The notes under the pieces: model-generated
Database searches by the model: none
The model's input: only the letters and a program-made list of their open reading frames with translations
What the model was told of the DNA's origin: nothing
Position numbers and translations under genes: made by a program
Source: CAIYRG01 sp964494505
GTDB taxonomy: Bacteria > Pseudomonadota > Alphaproteobacteria > Micropepsales > Micropepsaceae
Reading direction: 5' to 3'
Assembly: GCA_964494505.1 (NCBI GenBank)
Contig: CAZBRO010000033.1
Location: 1 to 57,008, forward strand
Length of the DNA stretch: 57,008 bases
Part shown: piece by piece, positions 40,768 to 49,074 of the stretch
Position numbering within the stretch: position 1 is the first letter of the stretch
Layout: each line of letters begins with the position of its first letter

Positions 40768-41382
40768 ATGCTCGTCCTTCACAACATGCAAATGTCGGGA
40801 AACTGTTACAAAGTGCGGCTGACCGCGCGCCAAGTGGGTGTGCCGATCCGGCTGGAAGACTATCCCGTCAACGGGACCAAGACGCGGACGCCCGAGTTCC
40901 TGAAGAAGAACCCGAACGGGCGCGTGCCTTTGCTGGAACTCGAGGACGGACGCTGTCTGGCCGAATCGGACGCGATCATTTCCTACCTCGCGGAGGGCTC
41001 GCCGCTGGTGCCGCGCGATCCTTGGGCGCGCGCCAAGATGCTCGAATGGATGTTCTTCGAGCAGTACAGCCATGAGCCCTATATCGCGGTGGTCCGGTTC
41101 CTCCTGACCGAGGCGAAGCCCGAGGTGCGGGAGCAGCGGCGGAGCACAATTCCCGACCTGCAGGCGCGCGGCAACGCGGCCCTTTCCGTGATGGAGACTC
41201 ATCTCGCGGGCAATAACTGGTTCGCCGGGAACCAATACAGCCTCGCCGACATCGCGCTCTACGGCTACACCCATGCGGCGGAGGAAGGCGGGTTCGAGCT
41301 CAAGCGCTATCCTGCCGTGAGCGCCTGGTTGAAACGGGTGGCCGGAGAGCCCAATCATATTCCGCTAAGCGAAAGCTGGTGA
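40768..41382 (+). CDS. Glutathione S-transferase family protein
   Basis: 204 residues from ATG 40768. The thioredoxin-like N-domain has MQMSGNCYKVRLTARQVG with a Ser/Cys active region, NPNGRVPLLELEDG (cis-Pro) and LAESDAIISYLAEGS (glutathione-binding E-S). The helical C-domain has NNWFAGNQYSLADIALYGYTH with the N-capping Ser-Asp. Role likely detoxification. It shares a four-base overlap with cutA. Confidence 0.9.
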   Translation: MLVLHNMQMSGNCYKVRLTARQVGVPIRLEDYPVNGTKTRTPEFLKKNPNGRVPLLELEDGRCLAESDAIISYLAEGSPLVPRDPWARAKMLEWMFFEQYSHEPYIAVVRFLLTEAKPEVREQRRSTIPDLQARGNAALSVMETHLAGNNWFAGNQYSLADIALYGYTHAAEEGGFELKRYPAVSAWLKRVAGEPNHIPLSESW

Positions 41383-41732
41383 AGGCAATGCTCGAAGCGA
41401 GCGATGAATTCTGTTTCGTCTATTCCACCTATCCCGATCTGAACTCGGCGAAGGCCGCAGCGCGGCTCGCCGTGGATAGGAAGCTAGCCGCCTGCGTGAA
41501 CATCTATCCGCCGATGACGAGCGTCTATATGTGGGAAGGCACGCGCAACGAAGCGACCGAACATGCGGCGTTCTTCAAGACGCGGCGCACGCTGGTGGAG
41601 GAGACCGTCTCCGCGCTGTGGGAGATCCATTCCTATTCGGTGCCGTGCTTTGTCGTGCTGCCGATTCAGGGGGGGAGCCCCGACTACCTTGCCTGGGTGC
41701 GCGAACAGACCGAAAAGCCCGTGACGGTGTGA
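41379..41732 (+). CDS. cutA: Divalent cation tolerance protein
   Basis: 117 residues. GTG 41379 overlaps the GST stop (GTGA), suggesting coupling; ATG 41388 is possible. The trimeric CutA1 fold is shown by FVYSTYPDLNSAKAAARLAVDRKLAACVNIYPPMTSVYMWEG and SYSVPCFVVLPIQGGSPDYLAWV. Linked to copper tolerance in E. coli, although the true function is debated. Confidence 0.92.
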   Translation: MKAMLEASDEFCFVYSTYPDLNSAKAAARLAVDRKLAACVNIYPPMTSVYMWEGTRNEATEHAAFFKTRRTLVEETVSALWEIHSYSVPCFVVLPIQGGSPDYLAWVREQTEKPVTV

Positions 41733-41766
41733 GACGGTTACTCCCTTAAAGGGGTGACGTATCGGT

Positions 41767-42786
41767 TCACCCGACGAACCCCACGAGACGGCGGACTTCG
41801 GCCATGACCGGGTTGGCGATCGCCATGGCGCGCGCGGCCCCCGCCTTCAGAATAGCGTCGATCTCGGCCGGATCGGCGAGCAGCTTTCGCATCTCGTCCG
41901 CAATCGGCGTGAGCTTTGCCACCGAGAGGTCGGCCAGCGCATTCTTGAACACCGAGAACTGCGCGCCGGCATATTCGGCGATCACCATGTCGGGCGTGTG
42001 CTCGGCGAGTCCGGCGTAGATGTTGATAAGGTTCTCGGCTTCCGGGCGGCCTTTCAACTCATCCTTGCTGCCCGGCATGGGATTGGGATCGGTGCGCGCC
42101 TTTCTGATCTTCTGAGCGATGGCGTCGGCATCGTCCGTCAAGTTGATGCGCGAATAATCGGATTCGTCGGACTTCGACATCTTCTTCGTGCCGTCGCGCA
42201 AGCTCATCACACGCGTGCCCGGCCCCATGATCACCGGTTCCGGCAACGGGAAGAAATCCGGCGCCGAGAAATCCAGGTTGAACTTCTGCGCGATGTCGCG
42301 CGAAAGCTCCAGATGCTGCTTCTGGTCCTCGCCCACCGGCACGTGCGTCGCGCGATAGGCGAGAATGTCGGCAGCCATGAGATTGGGATACACCCACAGG
42401 CCCACAGACGCCTTTTCGCGGTCCTTGCCGGCCTTGTCCTTGAATTGCGTCATGCGGTTGAGCCAGCCGATGCGCGCGACGCAATTGAATACCCAGGCCA
42501 GCTCGGCATGGGCCGAAACCTGGGACTGGTTGAACAGGATCGCGCGCTCGGGATCGACACCGGCCGCGATATAGGCCGCCGTGACTTCGCGGGTGGCGCG
42601 GGACACTTCGGCCGGATCCTGCCACGTCGTGATCGCATGCATATCGACGACGCAATAGATGCACGGCATCGTGGCTTGCAATTTGATCCAATTCTTGAGA
42701 GCGCCCAGATAATTGCCGAGATGCAGCGTGTTGGTCGGCTGCATGCCGGAGAACACGAGAGGGCGGTGCTTGGCGGCGTCGTTCAT
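41767..42786 (-). CDS. trpS: Tryptophan-tRNA ligase
   Basis: 339 residues, class I synthetase. The HIGH-type motif is LHLGNYLGAL and the KMSKS loop is TKKMSKSDES. Specific features: RPLVFSGMQPT at the N-terminus, NQSQVSAHAELAWVFNC and the ATP region GEDQKQHLEL. Cytoplasmic, essential. It converges with cutA and lies downstream of glnD, 51 bases apart. Confidence 0.96.
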   Translation of the reverse strand: MNDAAKHRPLVFSGMQPTNTLHLGNYLGALKNWIKLQATMPCIYCVVDMHAITTWQDPAEVSRATREVTAAYIAAGVDPERAILFNQSQVSAHAELAWVFNCVARIGWLNRMTQFKDKAGKDREKASVGLWVYPNLMAADILAYRATHVPVGEDQKQHLELSRDIAQKFNLDFSAPDFFPLPEPVIMGPGTRVMSLRDGTKKMSKSDESDYSRINLTDDADAIAQKIRKARTDPNPMPGSKDELKGRPEAENLINIYAGLAEHTPDMVIAEYAGAQFSVFKNALADLSVAKLTPIADEMRKLLADPAEIDAILKAGAARAMAIANPVMAEVRRLVGFVG

Positions 42787-42837
42787 GGCGAGGGTCCACT
42801 AAGGGAGCGCGCTATATCGCCGAGGCGACGGCTTACA

Positions 42838-45660
42838 TCAAGCGGATTGCACCGGGGTCGGCGCGGCTTCGCCTTCCAGCGCCCGCAACAGGCGCGCTTC
42901 GATGGTCTTCAACCGCTCCGGATGCGTAACCTTGTGACCGAACACGTCCCGCACATAGAACGTATCCACCGCGAGTTCCCCATAGGTCGCCACAATGGCC
43001 GATGAAATACTCATGCCCGTCTCGAACAACCCGCGTGTGATCTCGTAGAGCAGACCAACGCGGTCGAGGCTCTCCACTTCCACGACAGTCGAAACCGTGG
43101 AGGCCTCATTGTCGAAATTGACTTTCGGCTGTGTCTTGAATGCGGCCACGCGCTTGGCAAGCGTGCGCTTGGCCAGCACATCGCGAGGCCGAATCTGGCC
43201 CGACAGAGTCTTCAGAATGGTCTGACGCAGCCGTTCCAGGCGCCCGCCGTCGCCGAACGGGCCGCCGGCCGCGTCCTGTACACGGAAGACATCGAGCGCA
43301 TAACCATCCGAGGTGGTGAAGATTTTCGCGCCCACGATGGTGCCATTGGAAATCGAAATCGCGCCCGAGAGCCGTGAGAACAGGCCGGGATGATCGGGCG
43401 TGTAGATCACCAGTTCCGTAACCGTATTGGAAATATCGCCGCGCGATCCGACGGCCAGCATTTCGTGGCTGGCCGCAGCGGCTTGCATCAGGCGCGCGTG
43501 GAATTCCAGATCGTCCACGTCGAAGGCGAGCCAGTAATTGCCGTAATGGCGCGAGAGCGCATGCTTGCGCGCGGTCTCGGAGAAATCCTTGAGGCGAACT
43601 TCGAGGGCGTGCTTGGCCGCGTCAATGCGGCTGCCGCGCGTGGGGCTGGATTCGCCGCCCGACATCAGGGTCTCGGATTCGAAATAGAGCTCGCGCAGAA
43701 GCTGCGCCTTCCAACCGTTCCACACGCCTGGCCCGACCGCCCGGATGTCGGCGGCGGTGAGAATGAGCAGCAGCCTGAGGCGCTCCGGGGTCTGCACCGC
43801 GCGGACGAAATCCTGCACCGTCTTGGGATCGGAGACATCGCGCTTTTGCGCGGCATCGCTCATCACCAGATGGTTGCGCACCAGCCAGGCGACGGTCGCG
43901 GTATCGGCGGAAGACAAGCCAAAGCGCGGACAGACGGATTCGGCGAGCGCGGCACCAAGCTCCGAATGATCGCCCGGCAGCCCCTTCGCCATATCGTGCA
44001 GCAGGGTTGCGACATACAGCACCTCGCGCGATTTCACACGCTTGATGAGGTCGCTGATCAACGGCAGTTCGTTCTTCAGCTCGCCGCGTTCGATGCGCGC
44101 GATGTTGCCGATCGCCACCAGCAAATGCTCGTCCACTGTGTAATGGTGGTACATGTTGAACTGCATCAGCGCGACGACGCGGCCGAATTCCGGCATGAAG
44201 CGGCCCATGACGCCCGCCTCGTTCATGCGCCGCAGCGCCTTTTCGGGATCACGCCGCGAGCAGAGGATATCCAGGAACAGCCGGTTCGCCTGCGGATCGT
44301 TGCGCGTATCGTCATCGATCAGATCGAGCCGGCGCGTCACGCGGCGAAGCGTGGTGGGATGGACGTCGAGCCCTTTGCCGTCGGCGACATGGAACAAGCG
44401 GATCAGATTCGCCGGATCCTCGCGGAAGATGCCGGTGCGCGCCGCGAGCCGTCCGTTCTCCACGAAGAAATCGTCGTTGGAGGTGCGCAGCTTGAGGAAA
44501 CCCGGCATCAGGCTGGTGAGCGAAGGGTGGCTCTTGCGGTTTTGCTCCTCCAGCGCAGCGCAAAAGATGCGGGTGAGATCGCCGACATCCTTCGCCACCA
44601 GGAAGTAGCTGCGCATGAAGCGCTCGACGGCACGATGCAGATTTGGGTCGGCGTAACCCAGCCGCTTCGCCAGTTCGGGCTGCACATCGAAGGAGAGCCG
44701 TTCCTCGGCGCGGCCCGTCAGGTAATGCAGATGACAGCGCACCGTCCAGAGAAACGCTTCGGCCTTCTGGAAGGTCTTATACTCTTCCTTGGTGAAGACC
44801 CCGTGATCGACAAGATCGCTCGTGTCCTCGACCCGATACACATATTTGCCGATCCAATAGAGCGTCTGCAGATCGCGCAGCCCCCCCTTCCCGTCCTTGA
44901 TGTTCGGCTCGACCAGATACCGGCTTTCGCCCTGGCGTGTATGGCGCGCGTCGCGCTCGGCAAGCTTGGCTTCGACGAAGTCCTGGCCGGTGCCGGTGGC
45001 GACGTCGGACCAGAATTTCCTGCGCAGCTCGTCATAGAGCTCGCGGTCGCCCCAGAGGTAACGAGCCTCCAGGAGTGAGGTGCGGATAGTGACGTCCTGT
45101 TTGGACAGGCGCACGCATTCCGCGATGGAACGGGTCGCGTGACCGACCTTCAAATTCATGTCCCACAGCATATGCAACATGAATTCGATGACACTTTCGT
45201 CCCAGGGCGTTTCCTTGAACGGACGAACGAAGAGGAGGTCGATGTCCGATTGAGGCGCCAGCATCCCGCGGCCGTAGCCGCCGGTGGCGACAATGGCGAG
45301 CCGCTCGGACGTGGTGGGGTTTGGCGCGGGATAGAAGTGGCGGACGGCGAAATCGTAGATCACCTGGATGGCCGTGTCCTGCATGGCCGACAGCGCGCGC
45401 GCGACCGCGACCCCAGGGCTGACCCCCGATTCCATGCCGGCTTTGACCCGCTCGCGGCCCGATTGGAACGCCGCGCGCATCGAAGCCAGCGCCACCTTGC
45501 GCAAGGCTGTCTTGTTGCCGCCGGTCGCGCGCGCAAACGCCGCGATGTCGCGCCGGAGCGCGTCTCCGTCCAGCGATTCGCCTCCCTCGATGACAGAGGC
45601 GGTTGGCAATACGGACGGTTCAAACACCATTCGAAGCTTATCCTTTCCGGCAATTGCCAT
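42838..45660 (-). CDS. glnD: PII uridylyltransferase / uridylyl-removing enzyme
   Basis: 940 residues from ATG 45660. The nucleotidyltransferase motif GGYGRG...SDIDLLF is near residues 127-143, followed by the family segment VEPNIKDGKGGLRDLQTLYWIGKY. The HD phosphohydrolase region has LLHDMAKGLPGDHSELGA, and two C-terminal ACT domains (VTELVIYTPDHPGLFSRLSGAI; VEVESLDRVGLLYEITRGLF) sense glutamine. It modifies PII and sets nitrogen status. ATG 45630 is a shorter option. Divergent from the alcohol dehydrogenase. Confidence 0.95.
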   Translation of the reverse strand: MAIAGKDKLRMVFEPSVLPTASVIEGGESLDGDALRRDIAAFARATGGNKTALRKVALASMRAAFQSGRERVKAGMESGVSPGVAVARALSAMQDTAIQVIYDFAVRHFYPAPNPTTSERLAIVATGGYGRGMLAPQSDIDLLFVRPFKETPWDESVIEFMLHMLWDMNLKVGHATRSIAECVRLSKQDVTIRTSLLEARYLWGDRELYDELRRKFWSDVATGTGQDFVEAKLAERDARHTRQGESRYLVEPNIKDGKGGLRDLQTLYWIGKYVYRVEDTSDLVDHGVFTKEEYKTFQKAEAFLWTVRCHLHYLTGRAEERLSFDVQPELAKRLGYADPNLHRAVERFMRSYFLVAKDVGDLTRIFCAALEEQNRKSHPSLTSLMPGFLKLRTSNDDFFVENGRLAARTGIFREDPANLIRLFHVADGKGLDVHPTTLRRVTRRLDLIDDDTRNDPQANRLFLDILCSRRDPEKALRRMNEAGVMGRFMPEFGRVVALMQFNMYHHYTVDEHLLVAIGNIARIERGELKNELPLISDLIKRVKSREVLYVATLLHDMAKGLPGDHSELGAALAESVCPRFGLSSADTATVAWLVRNHLVMSDAAQKRDVSDPKTVQDFVRAVQTPERLRLLLILTAADIRAVGPGVWNGWKAQLLRELYFESETLMSGGESSPTRGSRIDAAKHALEVRLKDFSETARKHALSRHYGNYWLAFDVDDLEFHARLMQAAAASHEMLAVGSRGDISNTVTELVIYTPDHPGLFSRLSGAISISNGTIVGAKIFTTSDGYALDVFRVQDAAGGPFGDGGRLERLRQTILKTLSGQIRPRDVLAKRTLAKRVAAFKTQPKVNFDNEASTVSTVVEVESLDRVGLLYEITRGLFETGMSISSAIVATYGELAVDTFYVRDVFGHKVTHPERLKTIEARLLRALEGEAAPTPVQSA

Positions 45661-45700
45661 AGAATGACGCCGGCTGTCCAAACACAAGGTGCCAGGAAAG

Positions 45701-46705
45701 ATGAATGACATGGCGGCGTCGTTCCGCGCCATGCGGTTGAACCGGCCGGGCGAGAGGCTCGAACCGGTGGCGCAGGAACGCCGGGCTCCCGGACCAGACG
45801 AGGTACGCATCCGGGTTTCGGCCTGCGCGGTCTGCCGCACCGATCTGCATGTGGTCGATGGCGAACTCCCCGATCCCAGGCTCCCCATCGTACCGGGCCA
45901 CGAAATCGTGGGCCGGGTGGAGGCGGTAGGCGCGAGCGTGACAGGATTCAAGGAAGGCGACCGCGTCGGGGTGCCATGGCTCGGTTGGACCTGCGGCGCG
46001 TGCGAATATTGCCTGAGCGGGCGGGAGAATCTGTGCCCGAAAGCCCGGTTCACCGGCTACCAGATCGACGGCGGGTTCGCCGATCTCACCTATGCCAACG
46101 CGCGGTATGTGTTCGCCATTCCGTCTTCCTACGGCGATCAAGAGGCGGCGCCCTTGTTATGCGCGGGGCTGATCGGCTGGCGGGCGCTAAAGGCAGCGGG
46201 CCGAGTGAGGCGGCTTGGGCTGTACGGGTTTGGTGCCGCCGCACACATCGCGGTACAGGCGGCGCGTCATCGCGGCCAGGAAGTCTATGGCTTCGTGCGG
46301 CCGGGCGACCGGAAAGCACAGGCCTTCGCACTCGCCATGGGGGCGGTCTGGGCGGGCGATTCGGATAAGCCGCCACCGGAGCCACTGGATGCGGCAATCA
46401 TCTTCGCTCCCGTGGGTGCGTTGGTGCCTGCAGCGCTCAAGGCGATCAAACCGGGCGGGACGGTGGTGTGCGGCGGCATCCACATGAGCGATATTCCGAG
46501 CTTCCCCTATTCCATTCTCTGGGAGGAGCGGACTTTGCGTTCCATCGCCAATCTCACTCGCGCGGATGCGGAAGAGTTCCTCGCACTCGCGCCCCAAGTT
46601 CCCATCCGCACCGAGACGGTTCCCTATCGGCTGGAACAAGCGAACGAGGCCCTGGACGATCTTCGCTCCGGGCGACTGACCGGAGCCGCCGTCCTCATTC
46701 CATAG
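45701..46705 (+). CDS. Zinc-dependent alcohol dehydrogenase
   Basis: 334 residues from ATG 45701 (ATG 45710 also possible). Catalytic zinc ligands are in ACAVCRTDLHV and VPGHEIVGRVEAVG; the structural zinc lobe is GACEYCLSGRENLCPKARFTGY. The cofactor domain has LGLYGFGAAAHIAVQAARHRG, with GFGAAAH replacing the usual GxGGxG. It belongs to the bacterial ADH branch with the YQIDGGFADLTYANARYVF insertion (AdhA-like, short-chain alcohol oxidation). Divergent from glnD by 40 bases. Confidence 0.92.
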   Translation: MNDMAASFRAMRLNRPGERLEPVAQERRAPGPDEVRIRVSACAVCRTDLHVVDGELPDPRLPIVPGHEIVGRVEAVGASVTGFKEGDRVGVPWLGWTCGACEYCLSGRENLCPKARFTGYQIDGGFADLTYANARYVFAIPSSYGDQEAAPLLCAGLIGWRALKAAGRVRRLGLYGFGAAAHIAVQAARHRGQEVYGFVRPGDRKAQAFALAMGAVWAGDSDKPPPEPLDAAIIFAPVGALVPAALKAIKPGGTVVCGGIHMSDIPSFPYSILWEERTLRSIANLTRADAEEFLALAPQVPIRTETVPYRLEQANEALDDLRSGRLTGAAVLIP

Positions 46706-46764
46706 AATGTAGTCTCCGGGCCATGAGGCTATTTATTGGCGACTGGCAGATGTAGAGAGAACCC

Positions 46765-47526
46765 ATGACACCAGCGATCCGGACGGTTCTCGTCACCGGC
46801 GGCGCCAAGCGCCTTGGCCGCGCGATCGCCCTGCATCTGGGCCATGCCGGCTGGTCGGTCGCGGTGCATTACAACGCTTCACAAGCCGATGCCGAGGAAA
46901 CGGTGGCCGCGCTGCACGAAATGGGTGTGCATGCGGCGGCAGTCAACGCCGACCTGTCGCTGGAGGAGCACACGCAGCGGCTGGTCGCCGACGCCAACAA
47001 GGCGGTCGGCCCCCTGACGGCGCTCGTCAACAATGCCTCCGTGTTCGAGAGCGATACGCTCCCGACGATGACGCGCGCCTCCTGGGACAAGCACATGGAG
47101 ACGAATTTGCGCGCACCCATCGTGCTCGCCCAGAACTTTGCCGAGCAACTGCCCGAAGGCGCGGAGGGCGCCATTGTCAATCTGCTCGATCAGCGGCTGC
47201 TGAAGCCGACACCGCAATTTATCTCTTACGGCGTCAGCAAAGCGGGCCTGCATTGGCTGACGGTGACACTCGCACAGGCGCTGGCCCCGCGCATCCGCGT
47301 CAATGCGGTGGCGCCAGGCCCTACGTTGCGGAACGCGCGCCAGAGCGAGGCGAATTTCAAGAAACAGCAGGCTTCGACGGTACTCGGCCGCGGCGCCACG
47401 CCCGAAGACGTCGCGTCGGCCGCGCATTACCTCATCGAGGCGCGCGCGGTCACGGGCCAGATGATCGCCGTCGACGGCGGCCAACATCTGGCTTGGCGCA
47501 CGGCCGATGTCTCGGGGGTCGAATGA
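46765..47526 (+). CDS. SDR-family pteridine/dihydrofolate reductase-like protein
   Basis: 253 residues. Rossmann VLVTGGAKRLGRAIALHLG, VNNASVF, catalytic YGVSK, and the NLLDQRLLKPTPQFISY stretch that marks pteridine reductases and FolM among the SDRs. Its stop overlaps the folB start by four bases (ATGA). That coupling supports a role in pterin or folate reduction rather than a generic oxidoreductase, as in organisms lacking FolA. Function inferred from family and neighbour. Confidence 0.85.
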   Translation: MTPAIRTVLVTGGAKRLGRAIALHLGHAGWSVAVHYNASQADAEETVAALHEMGVHAAAVNADLSLEEHTQRLVADANKAVGPLTALVNNASVFESDTLPTMTRASWDKHMETNLRAPIVLAQNFAEQLPEGAEGAIVNLLDQRLLKPTPQFISYGVSKAGLHWLTVTLAQALAPRIRVNAVAPGPTLRNARQSEANFKKQQASTVLGRGATPEDVASAAHYLIEARAVTGQMIAVDGGQHLAWRTADVSGVE

Positions 47527-47882
47527 ACAAGAGCGTCCTGGTGCTGATCCGCAATCTCGAAATGCTCGCACGCATCGGCGTGCACGGCCATGAACAGGGC
47601 AAGCCTCAGCCGGTGCGCGTGAATATCTGGCTCACGGGCGAGATCGAGAGCGATGCCGACCGGTTGGAGAATGCGATCGATTACGAAGCCGTCGCGGAAA
47701 AGGTTCGCGCCATCGTGGCGGCCGGGCACATCAATCTGGCGGAGACGCTCGCGCAACGTATCGCAGCGGCGTGCTTCGAGGACAGCCGCGTAGTCCACGC
47801 GCGTGTGCGGGTGGAGAAGTTGCATGCGCTGCCAGGCGCGGAAGCCGCGGGCGTCGAGATCGAACGCGACCGGCTAGGATAA
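47523..47882 (+). CDS. folB: Dihydroneopterin aldolase
   Basis: 119 residues. FolB/tunnelling fold: IRNLEMLARIGVHGHEQGKPQPVRVNIWL, the central DYEAVAEKVRAIVAAGHINLAETLAQRIAAACF and the ending RVEKLHALPGAEAAGVEIER. Cleaves dihydroneopterin in folate synthesis. Follows the SDR gene with an ATGA overlap. Confidence 0.93.
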   Translation: MNKSVLVLIRNLEMLARIGVHGHEQGKPQPVRVNIWLTGEIESDADRLENAIDYEAVAEKVRAIVAAGHINLAETLAQRIAAACFEDSRVVHARVRVEKLHALPGAEAAGVEIERDRLG

Positions 47883-47885
47883 CTC

Positions 47886-47935
47886 GCCCCCTCCACCGCC
47901 TTCCGCAGCCGCCCCCACTCCGCGAGCGGGGGGGA
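47886..47935. repeat. Intergenic hairpin element after folB
   Basis: GCCCCCTCCACCGCC is followed by CCCCC-actccgcgagc-GGGGG. It resembles the first half of the 48-bp repeat at the right edge (GCCCCCTCCGGCGC) and sits between convergent folB and the persulfide dioxygenase gene. It may act as a bidirectional terminator. Confidence 0.5.
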
Positions 47936-47945
47936 TCAAATTGGG

Positions 47946-49019
47946 TTAGGACTTCCCGCCTTCGACCGCGCAGCCATCCGCGCGCCAGCGCAGCATGCCC
48001 CCATTGAGATTGGCGACCTTGTCGAAGCCTGCCTGCTGAAGAATTAGCGTCGCCTGCGCCGAACGGCCGCCGGCGCGGCAGACCGCGACAATGGGCTTGT
48101 CCTTGGGAATCTCGGCCGTGCGTTCGGTCAACTCCCCTAATGGAATGAGCCGCGCGCCGCGGATGTGCCCCAGCGGTCCCGTGTATTCGTCCGGCTCGCG
48201 CACGTCCAAAACCTGCACGGCGTCGAGATTCTCTTCCACCCAGGACGGCTGCAATTCCCAGATGCCGGCAAAATTGCAGGTAAGCGGCGCCCAATCAGGA
48301 TCGTTCATAGGCTGGTTCTCCGGTGGTTGGCCGCAAAGAAGATTGGCGGGCACGGCGACATCGATCTTTTTGGGATGCGCGAGCCTGAGATTCTTCATGT
48401 AGCCCACGAAATCATTTTCCGATAGCGCCCCGCCAAGCCGCGGATTGAAGCGTTTCTCTTCGCCGACGCTGCTGACCGTAAGTCCGCGATAATCGTGGCC
48501 GGGATAGAGCAGACACGTGTCGGGCAGCGTGAAAAGCTGCAAATGGATCGAGCGATACATCGCGCGCGGATCGCCCTGCTGGAAATCGGTGCGTCCGCTG
48601 CCGCGGATGAGCAGCACATCCCCGGTAAACGCCATGCTCTCGTCGTCGAGCACATAACTGACGCAACCGGCGGTGTGTCCCGGCGTGCTTCGCGTCTCGA
48701 CGAAATGCTCGCCGAACCAAACCTTGTCGCCCTGTTTCAAGTAAAGGTCCGCACATGTGGTGCCGGTTTCGGCGCCGGCCGCGATTTTGCTCCCCCAACG
48801 CTGCTTCAAAAGCCAGGCGCCGGTCACATGGTCGGCATGGACGTGGGTTTCCAACGTATGGCTCAGCTTGAGGCCCAGCTCCTGGATCAGCGCGCTGTCG
48901 CGGCGCACCTGCTCGAACACGGGGTCGATCAGGATGGCCTCTTTGGTTTTGCCCGAAGCCAGCAGATAGGTGTAGGTCGAGGATTGCGGGTCGAACAATT
49001 GCCGGAAGATCAGCGCCAT
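47946..49019 (-). CDS. Persulfide dioxygenase-rhodanese fusion
   Basis: 357 residues from ATG 49019. The N-terminal 230 or so residues are the ETHE1/persulfide-dioxygenase type of metallo-beta-lactamase: ETHVHADHVTGAW, RSTPGHTAGCVSYV, TGDVLLIRGSGRTDFQQG and LYPGHDYRG. The C-terminal rhodanese domain has LDVREPDEYTGPLGHIRGA and the active Cys in VAVCRAGGRSAQA. It would oxidise glutathione persulfide to sulfite and move sulfur, in sulfide detoxification. Divergent from uvrC with 55 bases between. Confidence 0.92.
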   Translation of the reverse strand: MALIFRQLFDPQSSTYTYLLASGKTKEAILIDPVFEQVRRDSALIQELGLKLSHTLETHVHADHVTGAWLLKQRWGSKIAAGAETGTTCADLYLKQGDKVWFGEHFVETRSTPGHTAGCVSYVLDDESMAFTGDVLLIRGSGRTDFQQGDPRAMYRSIHLQLFTLPDTCLLYPGHDYRGLTVSSVGEEKRFNPRLGGALSENDFVGYMKNLRLAHPKKIDVAVPANLLCGQPPENQPMNDPDWAPLTCNFAGIWELQPSWVEENLDAVQVLDVREPDEYTGPLGHIRGARLIPLGELTERTAEIPKDKPIVAVCRAGGRSAQATLILQQAGFDKVANLNGGMLRWRADGCAVEGGKS

Positions 49020-49074
49020 GATTTGCCCCAAATGGCCATAAAACACGAGCCTCGCTGTACTATATGTAGCTGTC

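Noticed and set aside
39397..41382. A 661-codon plus-strand frame that could look like one large protein
   Set aside because: The cold-shock gene and the GST gene happen to share one frame with no stop between them. Each has its own start, ribosome site and a terminator in between.
42838..46053. A longer glnD start giving 1071 residues
   Set aside because: The extra 131 residues run antisense through the alcohol dehydrogenase start and are not GlnD-like; ATG 45660 gives normal length.
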